64,000 bases of DNA from Ophioderma brevispina (GCA_023653785.1 JAMKCH010058417.1:62001-126000); one strand, 5' to 3'; shown: positions 23,078 to 35,759, counted from the stretch's first letter. Notes: generated from the sequence alone by a model not told the origin. Program-made: numbers and translations.

Positions 23078-24120
23078 TTTGGAGCCTTCAGTGGCGGCCA
23101 TTCTGTTTATGCAATTAGCAGGCTTCACCTACACTTTGTAATGTCTTATATCTGAAGCATGGACATAATAGAAAGGAAGGCCAACCAACGCGAAAACCAC
23201 CAATTACCTAAATTCGATTACACCATTTCATCCGACAAAAGCTAGCAATGACGATGTGTATTCTGTTGCACATAGACCAAGACCGTTTGTGATCCATATT
23301 CTTTGCCGCGGTCGATTCGGTGATTACGGGGAAAAAAAAAAAACTGTCCACAAAAACTTTGTAATTTGACGTGATGTTGTTGTGACCCCTTGACTGTAGG
23401 GGTTTTGGAAAGTGCACAGTACATTAAATTTCCATCTTTTTTGGGAACAAGTTGTTGGATCACAAAAGAGAGGAGAATTTGTTCAGGAAAATACCGAAAA
23501 CACCCCTCAAAAATCCGTCATTCTCTTTGTGTGGAGCTACGGATCTGTAGAAAATAAGCTTCGCATTTTGGGTGATTGTGACCGTAATTGTTAATTAAAA
23601 ATCTTGTGAAAATAATATGAAAGTTCCGATCACTTCGACTCTTGAAAATTGGAAAAACGGTGTTATGAAAGTTCAATGTACCTTGTAACAATGTATAACG
23701 TCTGATAGTGGGTGCCCAAGCGCGCCCACACGTGTAATTGTACATCCGAAAACCACAAAATTGTAATATTTCACTTCCGGTTAGTTGAATTATTTGTTTA
23801 CGGCTGTGGCTGTTTGATAGTCGATTACCATGTCGAACTGATTCCAATGTCAGTTTATCTGAAAATATTAATGTGATAAGTCATACTTATACCTAATTAA
23901 GTATTCAATTAAAAATAACCCTAGTCTCCGAAGGGGGGGTGTACAGGCTCTCTTCTATTCTTTTCGCTCAACCAAAACACGGTGCAAATGAGTTAATTGT
24001 AATTACCAATTGACAATTTTTATGCTCCGTTCATGCCCCCCCATTAAAAATACCGGGGTATAGGAAGGTAAAGCGGTGATCCCAAAGTGATGGATTAGGG
24101 TGTGGCAATCACCCCCCCCC
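23078..24120. other. No supported gene
   Basis: Chance frames only, up to 109 codons on the minus strand. Confidence 0.45.
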
Positions 24121-24122
24121 CC

Positions 24123-24441
24123 CATAGGCGTCGTAAATCCAGGGGGGGGGGATGGGGGGAGATATCCCCCCCAATATTTGGATGGAGGGGAACGATCATC
24201 CCCCCCCCCCAATGTTGTACCAATTCACACGTTTTTGACCCAAAATAACCTCATATTTTACCATAATAGTTTTAAATGGTAACTTTCCGCGCGCATTTTT
24301 GGTTCAAATTAAAATCATATTAATGATTTTAGCTTCTACATGGCAAAATTTTTAGCGCGTAATGATTTTTCAGCAAACCCCATTCGTCCATAATTTTCAT
24401 CAACCCCATCCCCCCGATGTCAAAAGAAATTTACGCCACTG
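24123..24441. mobile_element. hAT-like MITE bounded by C runs
   Basis: The left end CATAGGCGTCGTAAATCC and the right end, which reads CAGTGGCGTAAATTTC on the minus strand, are inverted repeats. The element (319 bp) sits between C runs (24112-24122 and 24442 onward), so its target duplication cannot be distinguished from poly-C. No coding capacity. Confidence 0.5.
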
Positions 24442-24461
24442 CCCCCCCCCCCCCCCCCCTT

Positions 24462-25093
24462 CCAGGAGGGAAATACCAACACGCCCAGTACGACACAGGA
24501 ATATCACAGACATGATTGTAGTTGCAATAGATAGCAGGTCCTCCTCTGCCTTTGATACCAAAATGAGTACAAACCTACTAACATGTCTAATGAGTCATCT
24601 TACATGATGGAAAAGTTAAAGTAGTTACATATTAAATTTTGAGCAGAAATTTGCAAAATCTCAATGTTTCTCTATATGCAGTATTTTTAAACTTATTACC
24701 TTAGGACGTCATAGTGACCGTCCTCGTTAGTTTCTACATATTTTGATACTAATGGAAAGAGTAAAGTTAATTAATTCTAAGCTATACTGTAGGTACCAAA
24801 TTATAGAATGGATGTTCAAAAAGAAAATTCAAGCAGGCCAGCGCCAGTCAGCCCTCCTGCCGGGGAGGGTGATATCGCATATCTTACAGCTGGTAAATGC
24901 GGATTAATAAAAAAGGCGGCACGTGATCGGGTTTTGAAACTAGTGTGTTGGTGGTCCTTCCTCTATTACGTCAGATCTGAACTAAGTTGATAGCACACTC
25001 GGCTTTGTCCCTCCTGAGGTACCACAACCAACTATCTGTCCCTAGAACTCATAGCGCTAATATCAACCGGCAGGTAAAATACGCCTTGAAGAT
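24462..25093. other. No supported gene
   Basis: Nothing recognised. Confidence 0.45.
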
Positions 25094-25095
25094 TA

Positions 25096-26000
25096 GTGGG
25101 TCATTTGGAGCAATTCCGTGACCGTGAAAGCAGAGTATAATTTGCTCAGTGGGGATTGGTCTTCTTTAAGTGAATGAACAATTTAGCGGGGTGCCCCTCG
25201 TGAAAGTGTGGGCGGGGGAATCCAGTAGGGGGAAAAGTTTCCTCACTAACAGGGGTAAAACTGAAAAGGCTTGGATCTGCGCAAACGTTAACGAAAGTGT
25301 TCATCTTGTTAAGGTAAACCAAAGTGGTTCATCTTGTTACACAGGGATGTAAAAAGGTAATAGTTTGTACTACTTTACAACTTATGGTTAGGGAGATATA
25401 ACACCAAAAATCGTCAAATGTCAAAGGGCATCGCCCAAGGGTTAAATCTTAAAATATTGCCCCGATTTCTTTTCCAAATGGGCGTCAATTGTTCATCTTT
25501 CCTCAAGACTGCAACAAAACATCGTCTAACATATTTTAAATTCGGATGATCAGTGGCAGTATGGGTTACCTTGTTGTCATTTAGCCAATAAACCAATACA
25601 AATGCGTGTCAATGAGAGTGTGCAATCACTGTGGAAGGTTAACAATTTGAAGACCATGTTTTAAAAATCGGTGCAATATTAAAGATTTAACCTTTGGTGA
25701 TGACTTTTGACATTTGACGGATTTTGTCTGCATACCTCGGTAACCATACCTTTTTATACGTACAAACCTAGACCTTTTTTTTACTCCTTGTAAAAGGAGG
25801 ACCTTTGGTTCCCTTTTTCAGCATCCAAGCATTTCTCATTTTTGAACCCCCTGTATTATGATTTTCCCCCCTCCTGGATTCCGCCCACACTTTCTCGAGG
25901 GGCACCCCGCTAAATTTGTTCATTAACTTTCAGAAAAGACAAATCCACTGATAATGATGCTCTGCTCCCACGGTCACGGAGTTGCCCCAAATGACCCAAC
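25096..26000. mobile_element. Near-complete palindromic DNA element, TA-flanked
   Basis: A 905-bp element between TA dinucleotides (25094-25095 and 26001-26002). The ends are GTGGGTCATTTGG and CCAAATGACCCAAC. Most of each half is an inverted copy of the other, including GGGGTGCCCCTCG near 25190 against CGAGGGGCACCCC near 25900, and CGTCAAATGTCAAA near 25413 against TTTGACATTTGACG near 25710. It is therefore a large foldback element. Confidence 0.7.
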
Positions 26001-26002
26001 TA

Positions 26003-28160
26003 TATTCGAAAATTATTTGACGCCCACTGCAGTGAGCATTGTGGTAATTGCCGTTTCCATTTAAGGTCTTCAAACCTACAAATTGCGGGATATAGTTGTT
26101 ATCAATTGACCAACATCTTGAATTTTAAGCCCGATAACAAATAAAACATAACATGAATAGCTAGTGATAAAAAACATCACTCAAACCTTGATTATACGTT
26201 TTATAATAATTCTGGGTGGATAGATAAATAAATATTATACAGACATATGGTAAAATGGTAATTTGTACTTTTTAAAAAAAGCTTAAAACGCAGAGCCGTA
26301 TACAACGAGGTTTCGATATAATAGAGAGGCAAACTGTTACGTAATCTTTAGAATTCACCGTCTCGCATGTTTTGCCGACCACAACGAAAACAATAGAGTA
26401 CCAACATAAAAAGCAAAATGGCTGCCCTCCGATTCTTCCACATACTGTGGTGCCGCTTTGCATATACACTAATCTGGTAGTGATACAAATTAATTATTGT
26501 GTTAGATGTTGGCCAGTTGTAATACTAGTTGGGACCTGGATCATTGTGCTCTCAGATACGATTTTTTCTCATAATCAATGCGCTCTTAGGTGAAAAGATG
26601 TAATTCATTGAGGCCGGTTTATTTACTCAAGACGCTTGACGTGTCATTTCATTCCGTGTGTGGGGCCATTGGTAAGTAACAAAATTTACCACCCAATAGC
26701 ACCCAACATCCACAACTGATATTTTGCCGGATTGTTTGTACGATTGAATATGTGTGTATACAAGCACCCAAACTAATAATTATTCCGTGCAATATTCAAA
26801 ATGTCCGGCGCCCAGCACGGACGACTGGTTTTGAATGGGCTTCACCCCCTTGGCCGTATAGACCAGTTAATATCAATGTTTGTAAACATGTTAGGGGGGG
26901 CCTGGTATCTTTAAATAGGTCGGCCTGACTGTTACACACTGGCAATTGTATCCTTTTTAAAGTTTTAATAATATGGGCCATAACGATCGGCAGGCATGAT
27001 TCCGCAGGCAACAAAAGGGGATTTTAACTGGTCTATTGGTCAACATCTGGGATTTCACCATTGTTAACAAAACATAAATTCCAGACACAGTCTTTAATGG
27101 TCAAGACTAATCTTACACTAAAATATACACATTGTTATAATATTTTTTGGATGATATAACCACTATATTACATAATAATATGGTAATTTTAAGGTTTTAT
27201 TATCTATAAACGCTCCATTTTGGCCGTCATCCTTGGAATTTGAAGATGCTATCAAGACTGAAATGCAAGATACGAGTTTCAATGGTCAAAGACATAATAT
27301 GCCATCCTTTGATTTAAACCTTTTTGACAGTTTTCTTTGATTTATGACTTCATATTTTTTTTCCATAAATGATACATTAAAAATGCTCAGAAAAATTCGC
27401 ACCATCGATAAGTAGCTAAATGTATATTGGATCCAATAGAAAATTAGAAAATAACCAGAAAAGCTCATGGTAACACATTGACTACAGCGGGCTCGAACTC
27501 CCACGATTACAATGGTCTTAGGATCACGATCCTGCACTTTATCACACGTGCTTTCACGAGCGCGTTGTAGCATTTAAATTATGCATTTATAATTCTGAGT
27601 AGTTTTTTCTCTCTAAAATTGATGGTTACTTGTATATTCACTAATATCGTAATATTGTTTTCATTGATGTTGCCACTCTTCGCAATCATTACTTTCCATG
27701 CCGTCTTATCTGAAAAGACATAAAAATTACGAAGATTGATCATGAGTCTTTAACAGTTATTATTATCACATGAACAGTATTCATGAGTAATCCTAGCCTT
27801 GTTCAAGGCGCTTTACCAACTTCATTCATTGGTTCTGATACAAGTAATGTCACAGATCATAGGCAGAAATCATACCTATTAAACACCTAATTTGAGGTCC
27901 CCAAATTCACTTGGCCTATGTTCCATGCTTCCACCAGCAAGTTCAATAAGTTCAACTTAGGCAGAGCGCCTTGTTCAGTCTGTCAGTTTTGTTTTTTTTG
28001 TTTTTTTTTTTTTTGCATTTGCATTTGCAAAAAATCCATAGGAGTTTTGTACAGGGAAGTTTAAAACCACAAAGCAACTTAATCAAGCCTGGAGTAATCC
28101 TTATTATCCTAAATTGTCAAATCATGATTATTTTACATGCGTATATTGTGAATGGTGCCA
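26003..28160. other. No supported gene
   Basis: AT-rich; chance frames only. Sequence downstream of the FReD exon on its own (minus) strand; no further exon could be recognised. Confidence 0.4.
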
Positions 28161-28167
28161 ATTGTAC

Positions 28168-28828
28168 TCACTGAGTGCATCTCATTTTCATTTCGGATTT
28201 CTTGAGCACCTCCCAACTGTTCTTCCAGTGCTTCCACACCATTCCGTCCCATGTGTTTACTGGAGATCCTACATAGAGACCATTCAGGTTGGAGTAATGA
28301 CATCCAAAATACCACCAAGCACCTTGATGGTGTTGTGCGCAGTTACCACTGTATCCGTCGTGGTCATTGGCTTGATCATATGTTGTGAATCCGCTGTTTG
28401 CATGACGGGTAAATGAATCCCCGGCTGTGCCATTGTATGCACCCAATCCAAGCCTGTAGTATGTTGTCTCATTCCCAATTACAAAGTTATCGTATTGTGC
28501 ATAGGCAGTGTTGCCATAAAAGTCTTCCAATTCAATTCTCAGTTGCCAGACCCCATTACTGGTCAGTCTATGTATCTTCTCTAGCCCTAGCCAGTATTCA
28601 CCATCAAGCTCACCAAATCCATTCTTGTAATCTTCCCATCCACGGTAGAAATTCACAGATCCATCAAATCTTCTTTGGAATACTATCCACTTTCCACCTT
28701 CTGTTAGTAAGTCACAGGATACTAGAAAAGACACCAAGTTGTCAGGAGGTTTAATGGTGTATATGCTTAAGCCATTATTGAAACCTTGGTCAAGGATGTC
28801 CGGGCAGTCACTGGCAGTTAGTGGCAGT
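28168..28828 (-). CDS. Fibrinogen-related domain (FReD) protein, terminal exon
   Basis: A single exon holds a full fibrinogen C-terminal globular domain, the fold of ficolins, tachylectins, tenascins and angiopoietins; secreted members often bind acetylated sugars or act in innate recognition. It opens at DCPDIL and runs through YTIKPPD, SCDLLTEGGKW, FQRRFDGSVNFYRGW, YWLGLEKIH, TYDQANDHD, GNCAQ and CHYSNLNGLY to SEMKMR. The four conserved cysteines pair as C21-C51 and C176-C189, numbering from the first Met of the frame. That Met (at 28866) is unlikely to be the start: a polypyrimidine tract plus CAG ends at 28829, so the exon begins in phase 2 at 28828 with upstream exons at higher coordinates, not found here. 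The calcium loop has Ala in place of the second Asp (DQAND) and is two residues longer than in ficolins. The stop TGA at 28168-28170 overlaps a strong donor, CA/GTGAGTAC. The exact family cannot be named. Confidence 0.88.
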
Positions 28829-28869
28829 CTGAAATTGAATGCATTTAGAATGAAAGTCATATACACTTT

Positions 28870-30370
28870 TGTTATAAACGGACTAGAAAAAAATCATAAA
28901 GAGCAAATGGTTATGGTAAGCCTTTTGGAAATGATTTTAATGCAATTTACCAAAGTGAAAAAAATATTTGATTTTGGCACTTCCATGACCTATGCGATAT
29001 TTTTTTTAATTTGCGCCGTGGTGTTTTTAGAAATATACAGTATGTGAGACTCCAATGTACCACTCTTCTATTTTCAAGGCACTAAACAAACTTCACTTCA
29101 CATAATGGAAAAAATGCAATATAAGGGTCCATTCAAACAATTCCACTTTTTCTTTTTTATTTGTATGGTTCCATGTCTTTACATGCCCTACGAATTCGGC
29201 AACTATTTTGTGAAAGCTACACCTGCATGGACTTCCTGAACTGTGAATTTCATTTGTACTCAAACCAATATCATCCCGCATTTTGCTCCCACTGTTCGGC
29301 AATAAAGATAACATTGCTCGATGACAGGAAGGAAAAAAGTGTTGTCACAAGATCCGTCAAACAGTCTACAGATATTTGTATCTAATCGCTAATGTCATTC
29401 AAACTCCGCAAAAAGACCAATTTCAAGAGCTTGTCGTAGTGCTAGTGTAATCACAACCTTTCTACGAACGTACAAATTAAATTTAACACAAACTCGTCTG
29501 TGGAAGATTGATTAGGGTGACGGGGTTTAGTTCAGGTATCACTGGTTCCCAAAGTTTGAGGCGCACTTCGTGTTAAGAAAAGTACTGAAAAGGCAGATAA
29601 GACACTATTGAGGCAGTCTGAGGTGGCGACCAGTGAGGACATGCCTCGTCCGCTGTCCGACAGTTTTCACTATTTTCACCTCTGGATCTGTCTCCTGGTT
29701 CTCCTCTTGGCACATATATCCGTCGTAACTACCCGCCGATGAGAGATGAGGATGATTAGAGAATTGAAAACATCACTGAAAGATTCACTACGCTCTGGGC
29801 GTATACGAGCGAAAGAAGATGGCCCACACACGAACCTAACGATAAACCCACAATCGACAGGTTTGAATAATATGATAAACTACTAATTGATCATGAATGG
29901 GCCTGTTTCGAAGGCCTGCAATATTTTTAGACTGGATTTAGCAAACTAACGACATGGCAAAAATTACAAATTCATCCACTCAAACCCATCAAATGGTGAA
30001 AATTATTAAACTGTTAACTTCCATTTTTATTCATTGTGGGGAATTTCAACTACAAAAACCGGATCATGGTGAATACGGCCCATCTTGCTTGAGTACGTCT
30101 ATCGTATTTTATCCAAATTCCCTTTTCCTGATATGGGCAGACAACCATTGCCAATCAATGCTGATAAAAAATGGTATTTGAGGAAAATTCAATATGGATT
30201 GAACTTTGCAAGAAATTTTATTCAACCATATTTTAACACTAAAGAATCCGTCAAAAACCAACGACCTGGAACAATTTCTAAAACAAAACTCATTGAACTT
30301 TGGACTCACAATAAAAGACGATCTTGCTTGAGATCATCAAGCAAGATGGTATGGATCACCCCTAATCTTT
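28870..30370. other. Presumed intron and upstream sequence; nothing recognised
   Basis: Lies upstream of the FReD exon on the minus strand. No signal-peptide exon or other coding exon could be supported. Confidence 0.35.
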
Positions 30371-30373
30371 TTG

Positions 30374-30536
30374 GGTAGATGTTTCATATAGAATTCCCAT
30401 TGATGCAAATAAGGTATTGCCATTCATTCCGTCAAGCACTACTGTACAACGTCACACAGCGCATGACGGAATCAATTCTAATACCTCATTTGCATCAATG
30501 GGACTTCTATATGAAACGTCTACCTGTTTTTGTCCC
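30374..30536. repeat. 60-bp inverted repeat
   Basis: GGTAGATGTTTCATATAGAA near 30377 through TTCCGTC near 30432 is matched in reverse by GACGGAATCAATTC near 30465 through GAAACGTCTACC near 30525. About 33 bp of spacer separates the arms. The right arm lies within the LINE frame, so this looks like an inverted duplication of element sequence. Confidence 0.7.
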
Positions 30537-31993
30537 GCAACAAAAGAAGATGTTAACAATAAGAGTCAACGCGTAATAGGTGATTTGAACCCTGATCAAG
30601 CGCCATGGGCGGACCTCAATCTTCTTCCGCCACTTGATTTGGACACATCTGAATTAACTCAACGGATAACAGAAAATGAAGTCGAAAAGGCGTTGTTGCG
30701 AACACCACCGAACAGAAGTGCCCCTGGACACGACAGATTTGCGTATGTTGTAACCCAGCAATATTATTCAAATTCTCAATCCATTTTTAATTCATGTCTA
30801 ACTAACTGTAAAATTCCATCTGACTGGAGACACGCTCTTATCAAGCTAATACCGAAATCAAGTACCGATGCTATTGATCTTTCTGAATGGCGCCCTATTT
30901 CCAAACTCGTTACAATTTATAAAGTGTTTATGTCAATCATTGGTAAAAGGGTTATTCCCTGGATTGTTGAAACAAACAGACTCTCAAGTAAACAGAAATG
31001 TCCACATTGCCTCGAATGGTTTGCAGGAGTATGTATTTTGCCTTAACAATGCCGTAACGGACTTTAAACATCAATCAGGTAAAATGTTTGTTATGTTTTT
31101 AGATCAGGCTGATGCTTCGGTAAGTATCGATCACCAACTTATGATAAACTCTCTTCACTGTTATGGTATCCTGATGCTCTTGTAAACTTGACTTCAAATA
31201 TTTACACTAATTCAACCTTTCAGATTGAAACTAAATATGGTGTGCCTGAACCCATCCTCCACAGTGGTATCATCAATGATGGCCCCTACTCGGTTATTGA
31301 ATTTGAACAGGCCGCAGGGTACCACATCTGGCTGAGATATCTAAATGGGAATATTGCGGTGCCGCCAGTACCCAATCAGGTCAAGGTTATGTGGACGATA
31401 TAGTTTTGGTGACCACAGGTGGTGCTTTGATGACTGAGATGGGTATCAAAAAATGATAATTTCCTCAGGATATTCAGTATGAAAGTCAACATAGGAAAGG
31501 TGCCATTCTTGCATGGTCATAGAGTTGGAAATAATTGGTATAAGGAGACAGGACTGAAAATATCCATGGTGTCATACAGGAAACCGGATATGCCCAAAAT
31601 GGCCCAAAAATGAGTAAAATATCAGTATTGAGCGATCATGATTTTAGCCTTGATAGTAAGGCAAAACCAATCTCAGGTTGATGACGTTATGGACTCATTA
31701 GTACAGAACACTTGAACAAAATCAACGACTTCTGGGTACCCATTGTTGCCAAGGTTGAAGCGATCAATATGATGGTATTGTCAAGGCTTAACTTCTTTTT
31801 GTGCAATTTAACGCGTCGATTGCCTTCGTTGAAATTTCTTGAAGACAGCATTGTTCAATACATCCGTAACTGGTGTGCGGCAATAAGCTCAGCAATAGAG
31901 ACCTTATGTTCATTCCAAAGAAACTCGATGTCTTGGTATAGGACCCACGGACTATTTACATTGCCAAAAGATTTCCTTCTTTCTCTGTTTTGA
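30417..31993 (+). mobile_element. Non-LTR retrotransposon reverse transcriptase (frameshifted)
   Basis: The plus frame at 30417-31046 contains NRSAPGHDRFAYVVTQQYY, KIPSDWRHALIKLIPKS and LSEWRPISKLVTIYK, typical of RT fingers and palm. The frame changes near 31015, then gives EYVFCLNNAVTDFKHQ and MFVMFLDQADASVSIDHQLM (RT motif A region, with D preserved). Next comes IYTNSTFQIETKYGVPEPIL, and then GQGYVDDIVLVTT with the catalytic YVDD at 31388-31399. The thumb-like part AKVEAINMMVLSRLNFF lies at 31751-31801. Several shifts and stops make it a pseudogene. No endonuclease or ORF1 was recognised. The DLSEWRPIS and EH(V)FCL-type motifs recall the R2/NeSL-like lineages, but the clade is not secure. 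Confidence 0.8.
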
Positions 31994-34775
31994 TTCGATG
32001 ACCCGACCGCCAAGGCAGCGTCACGTTCAGTTGTGATTTAATACCTGATAATTAATTGAAACATCCATCTATCTTAGATGTGAAATAATGTATTTTAGGT
32101 CTCAACATTTAATTAACTGAGCTACATTACTATAATTGTAAGATCATAAATTTTTACTGTGGCCATTAAAATAATCCTCTTGACCTCTCCCGGTGAAAGA
32201 CAGACTAAAACTTTTAATGAGGTCTCATTTATTTGAAATTATATACATGGATGCGCCCATCAGTTCTCAGTTTTCATTTCTTGTCTGCTAATTAGCTAAT
32301 TAATCTATTGTAATGACATTACTGCTGGAATCAATTTTACATAATTATCACATATTAAAAATAAACATTAGCATTGTTATTTCTCTTACCTTCGAAACGG
32401 TCGGTAGGTGTTCTATTACAAACCGATTAAGTGAGAGAAATTTGTATCCTGAAAAAAATCTCCTTCACTGTGACGCTTTAAGTGCCCAGGAAGAAAGAGA
32501 TAAGAAGGGAGCACGTCGACTTCCACCATCCGATTTAATCGTTTATCCATCACCCGCACAAAGGAAGGGATTCAACAGAAACACTTTGATCGTAATCCCT
32601 CTGCAAAAATCGATGATCGGCGAGCAATCATTACTGGAGAATTTTTTGAAAACTCTATATACGAACACGTAAAAGTGTTAAAGTATATTGCATATTACAA
32701 CATGTTCCGGTGTAGAAGTAATTATGGTCCGGCGCACAGCAGCCGACAACATCCCGCTGAGCTATTGTTATGAGTGTCATTGTTCAAATAAGAGTCTCTT
32801 CAAAAGACTTTAGTAGGCGTCTGTGGAAATTTGATATTCGGGTTTAATTATAAGGTTTTAAAAACAAAAATATGTGACCGGTTAGAAGTTTTTCTGTTGA
32901 ACGGTTTCGGGTGTTATAAAAGCAATCATTTTAGACAAAATAATTTCTACACGGTCATCGATTTTTCTTGGGAAATGCGAAGTAAATGTCCGTGTTTTGA
33001 AATGGCAGCAGTGCGTGACCTGATGTTGTGTAATCCATGCACAGCTGGCTGCTGTGGGTCCGGCATACTCATAGTCCGGGAACAATGGTGAACAATAGGG
33101 CAATCGATTCAGTTGACTCTTCACGCAACATTAGTTTCACGCTTTATTCCGTTATCGTCTATGGAGCCCCGGACTGTGGCTCCCGCTGGACTATATCTGC
33201 TTTCACACCGGCTGTTTCCGGTGTGTATTTGTTGCTATTTTCGTTAATACGCAGTGTTTGTACATCGTTATGCGTTCAGCTTTACTGCCCAAGATGCCCA
33301 GTTGGAGAAATAAAAGGATGAACAGTTGGATCTAAAATACTAAATTTTGAACGTGTGACCCGGGGACCGTCTTAGATTTTCGTTGGGCACCCATGATTGT
33401 TCCAGGGTCTGAAAATGACCCTACGGGACAATTTTCAGTAAAATATACCCGGCCCATATGGGACAGTTTTGGTGAAAATTATAATAGTTTTCAGGTGAAA
33501 AGATACACCTAACGGTACAGCAGTAAGTAATAGACATCCTTGACGCGATTTTAATATTTTCCACTAGTATTATTCCAGTTATATACTCTCTTTTGATATT
33601 CAATTATATGTATAAAAACCTTAACTTGTATGCAAAAATATTTTTGATTAATATTGGAAACAATTATATTCAATGACGCATTATTGAAATTGATATTTAT
33701 CATATTGTTTTTTGCTGTAATTCTATGATGAACAAATAAAGATGATTGACGATTGACTGTGCAATAAGATCTACCCCATGGGGACCTGTTCTCAAATACA
33801 TGAAAAAAAGGATAAACATTTAAATAGCCAAATTAGACAAGAAAAATTTGTGCTACTGCCAACCGACAACAAATACACACTTAGGTTTATTTTGCTTGAA
33901 TGTTAGGTTAATTTTTCCTATTTGTATCATTGAACCAGTCCAATCACAACCCTGCATTGTATCCTAGCGGGACTGAAACTGGTATGGGATTTGATTACCC
34001 ATTGTGTGTCCCGCATTGCATCTAGTCCCTCTTTTTGGAACGGCATGGGTTCCTGACCAAATCAAGAACACCCCGAGGGTGTTGACCGGTTTTCCCATGT
34101 CAGCCGCCATATGTTTGAGTATTTGCTTCGCAGCATCATGATTCGCTGATCCGGGATGACCCTGAATCTTTACGCAATGAAGAAAGAAACAACAACGAAC
34201 TGGAATTTTCTCAGCGAGAAAATGGATTAGGGAGGGCCAATCTGAGGACATGAATAAACAATTGCAATTATAGGGCGGCAGAGGGATTGGTTCAAAGCAA
34301 AGTGGGTTGTTGTGCTTCCTCTTATCTCTTTATTCCATGTAGTGGCCAAGAGTTAGTGCCCAACTGTGTGTGGTGTGTGGGGGGGGGGGGGGTACGAGGG
34401 ACCCAAACTAAGATAACTATTTCCAATGGAATTTGATCACGAAACTAACACAAAATGGATTGGGTCACTTAAGAAACCAATACAGATAATAAAAATTGAA
34501 AATCCGAATTTTGACCTATGCCATTGAAATTGTCATTCTCCAAAAACAATGGGTTTGCATGCATATTTTCATCCACAGTAACTCCGATATAAGATCTTGA
34601 ACCCCATCATGATTATATTCTACCCCTAGACTAACCAATTCAAATAATGTATTAGTAAAATATAGCCAAATTTATTACTATTTTGTATTTTTCTCCGAAA
34701 GTCACCTTGGTTTTTTCCCATAGACTGAAAACAGTTTAGCCCACGTATGGCAAAATTAAAATTATGCTATCAGTA
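31994..34775. other. No supported gene; possible LTR-like repeat block
   Basis: 33105-33211 repeats the block at 21215-21313. A 119-codon plus frame at 32313-32672 has a coding-like second half (AQEERDKKGARRLPPSDLI) but no recognisable domain. Confidence 0.4.
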
Positions 34776-34777
34776 TA

Positions 34778-35315
34778 AAAAGTGTTATGGCACATTTTTG
34801 AAGAGCGCCCCCCATTTTCAAAATTTGCTATTTTTGGCACAGTTACGTGGTAATGTCAGGAAACTATACCTGCGAACGGAGAATGCTTAAAAATGCGTAT
34901 TTATCACAAAATAGCGATTTTGTAAATAGAATGGGATCCAGATGGACTTAACGGCAAGAGGCTGAAATGCTACGTTTATGTCCGTCCATGATGAAATAGT
35001 GCCACGTCGACGAAAATAAATCTAACGTGACTGCCCAACCTATTAAAACAACCAATGGATGAGCGTAGACACGTACATGCGCTTTCCGCTATTTCACATG
35101 GAATGGCCGTTTCAAGCAGGCGTTGAATTATTATCGGGGATCCCCGATAATAATTATTCTAGTACAAAATCCTTCGTTTGTGACAACATACAATTTTCGA
35201 GCTTAACCATCACAGGGTATAGTTTACTAGCCAGTTACAAATGCCAACCGGGTAAAAATCTCCAATTTTTGAAACAAAAATTGGGGCGCCTTCAAAAAAA
35301 TGTGCTTATAGTGCT
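34778..35315 (-). mobile_element. TTAA-type MITE, copy 2 (inverted relative to copy 1)
   Basis: About 538 bp, clearly the reverse complement of 13991-14547 along most of its length. It shares GAGCGCCCC subterminal sequence and TCCATGATGAAATAGTGCCA (copy 1 has TGGCACTATTTCATCATGGA). The central palindrome here is a perfect 30 bp (35126-35155). TTAA is kept on the right (35316-35319) and degraded on the left. Confidence 0.7.
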
Positions 35316-35319
35316 TTAA

Positions 35320-35750
35320 GTATTCGTAATTATTAATTGCCTCCAAGGTATATATTGAAGCAAATAACTCAAGGATTAATTACTTTAATTTTTAAATTAG
35401 AAAAAATATATCGATTTTTTTCACTCCCGTTGGTGCCCAAGGGGGTCCTAGGAACTCGCAAAAAAATCAAATGTGGGACCATGGAAAACCCCCCCCCCCG
35501 GGCACTTAAGTGTTCAGAAAAAAAATCTCCATTAAACTAATGGTACCTATTTGAACAAATAAAATATTTTAAATCTTTGCCTTCCTTTCCGTTGGGATTG
35601 TTGATTGATAAGGAGGTGTTCATCTGGTTATGTGTATTTTGCTCTATCATTGAAATCATTATTGTGGTGACATTTTCCAATTGACTCTTCATGTTTTGTA
35701 GTAAACTAACCATCTCTGATCAGGGTAGTGGCCATCTGAGTCGGGGTGAT
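35320..35750. other. No supported gene
   Basis: Chance frames only. Confidence 0.45.
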
Positions 35751-35759
35751 GGCCAATTT

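Noticed and set aside
27476..27570. tRNA gene on the minus strand
   Set aside because: A B-box-like GTTCGAGCCC is present, but no acceptor stem or proper anticodon arm could be formed. At most a tRNA-like relic.
32313..32672. 119-codon plus frame with a coding-like second half
   Set aside because: No domain or convincing exon boundaries; kept only as a remark.
33964..34251. 95-codon minus frame
   Set aside because: No recognisable family and no splice context; length is within chance.
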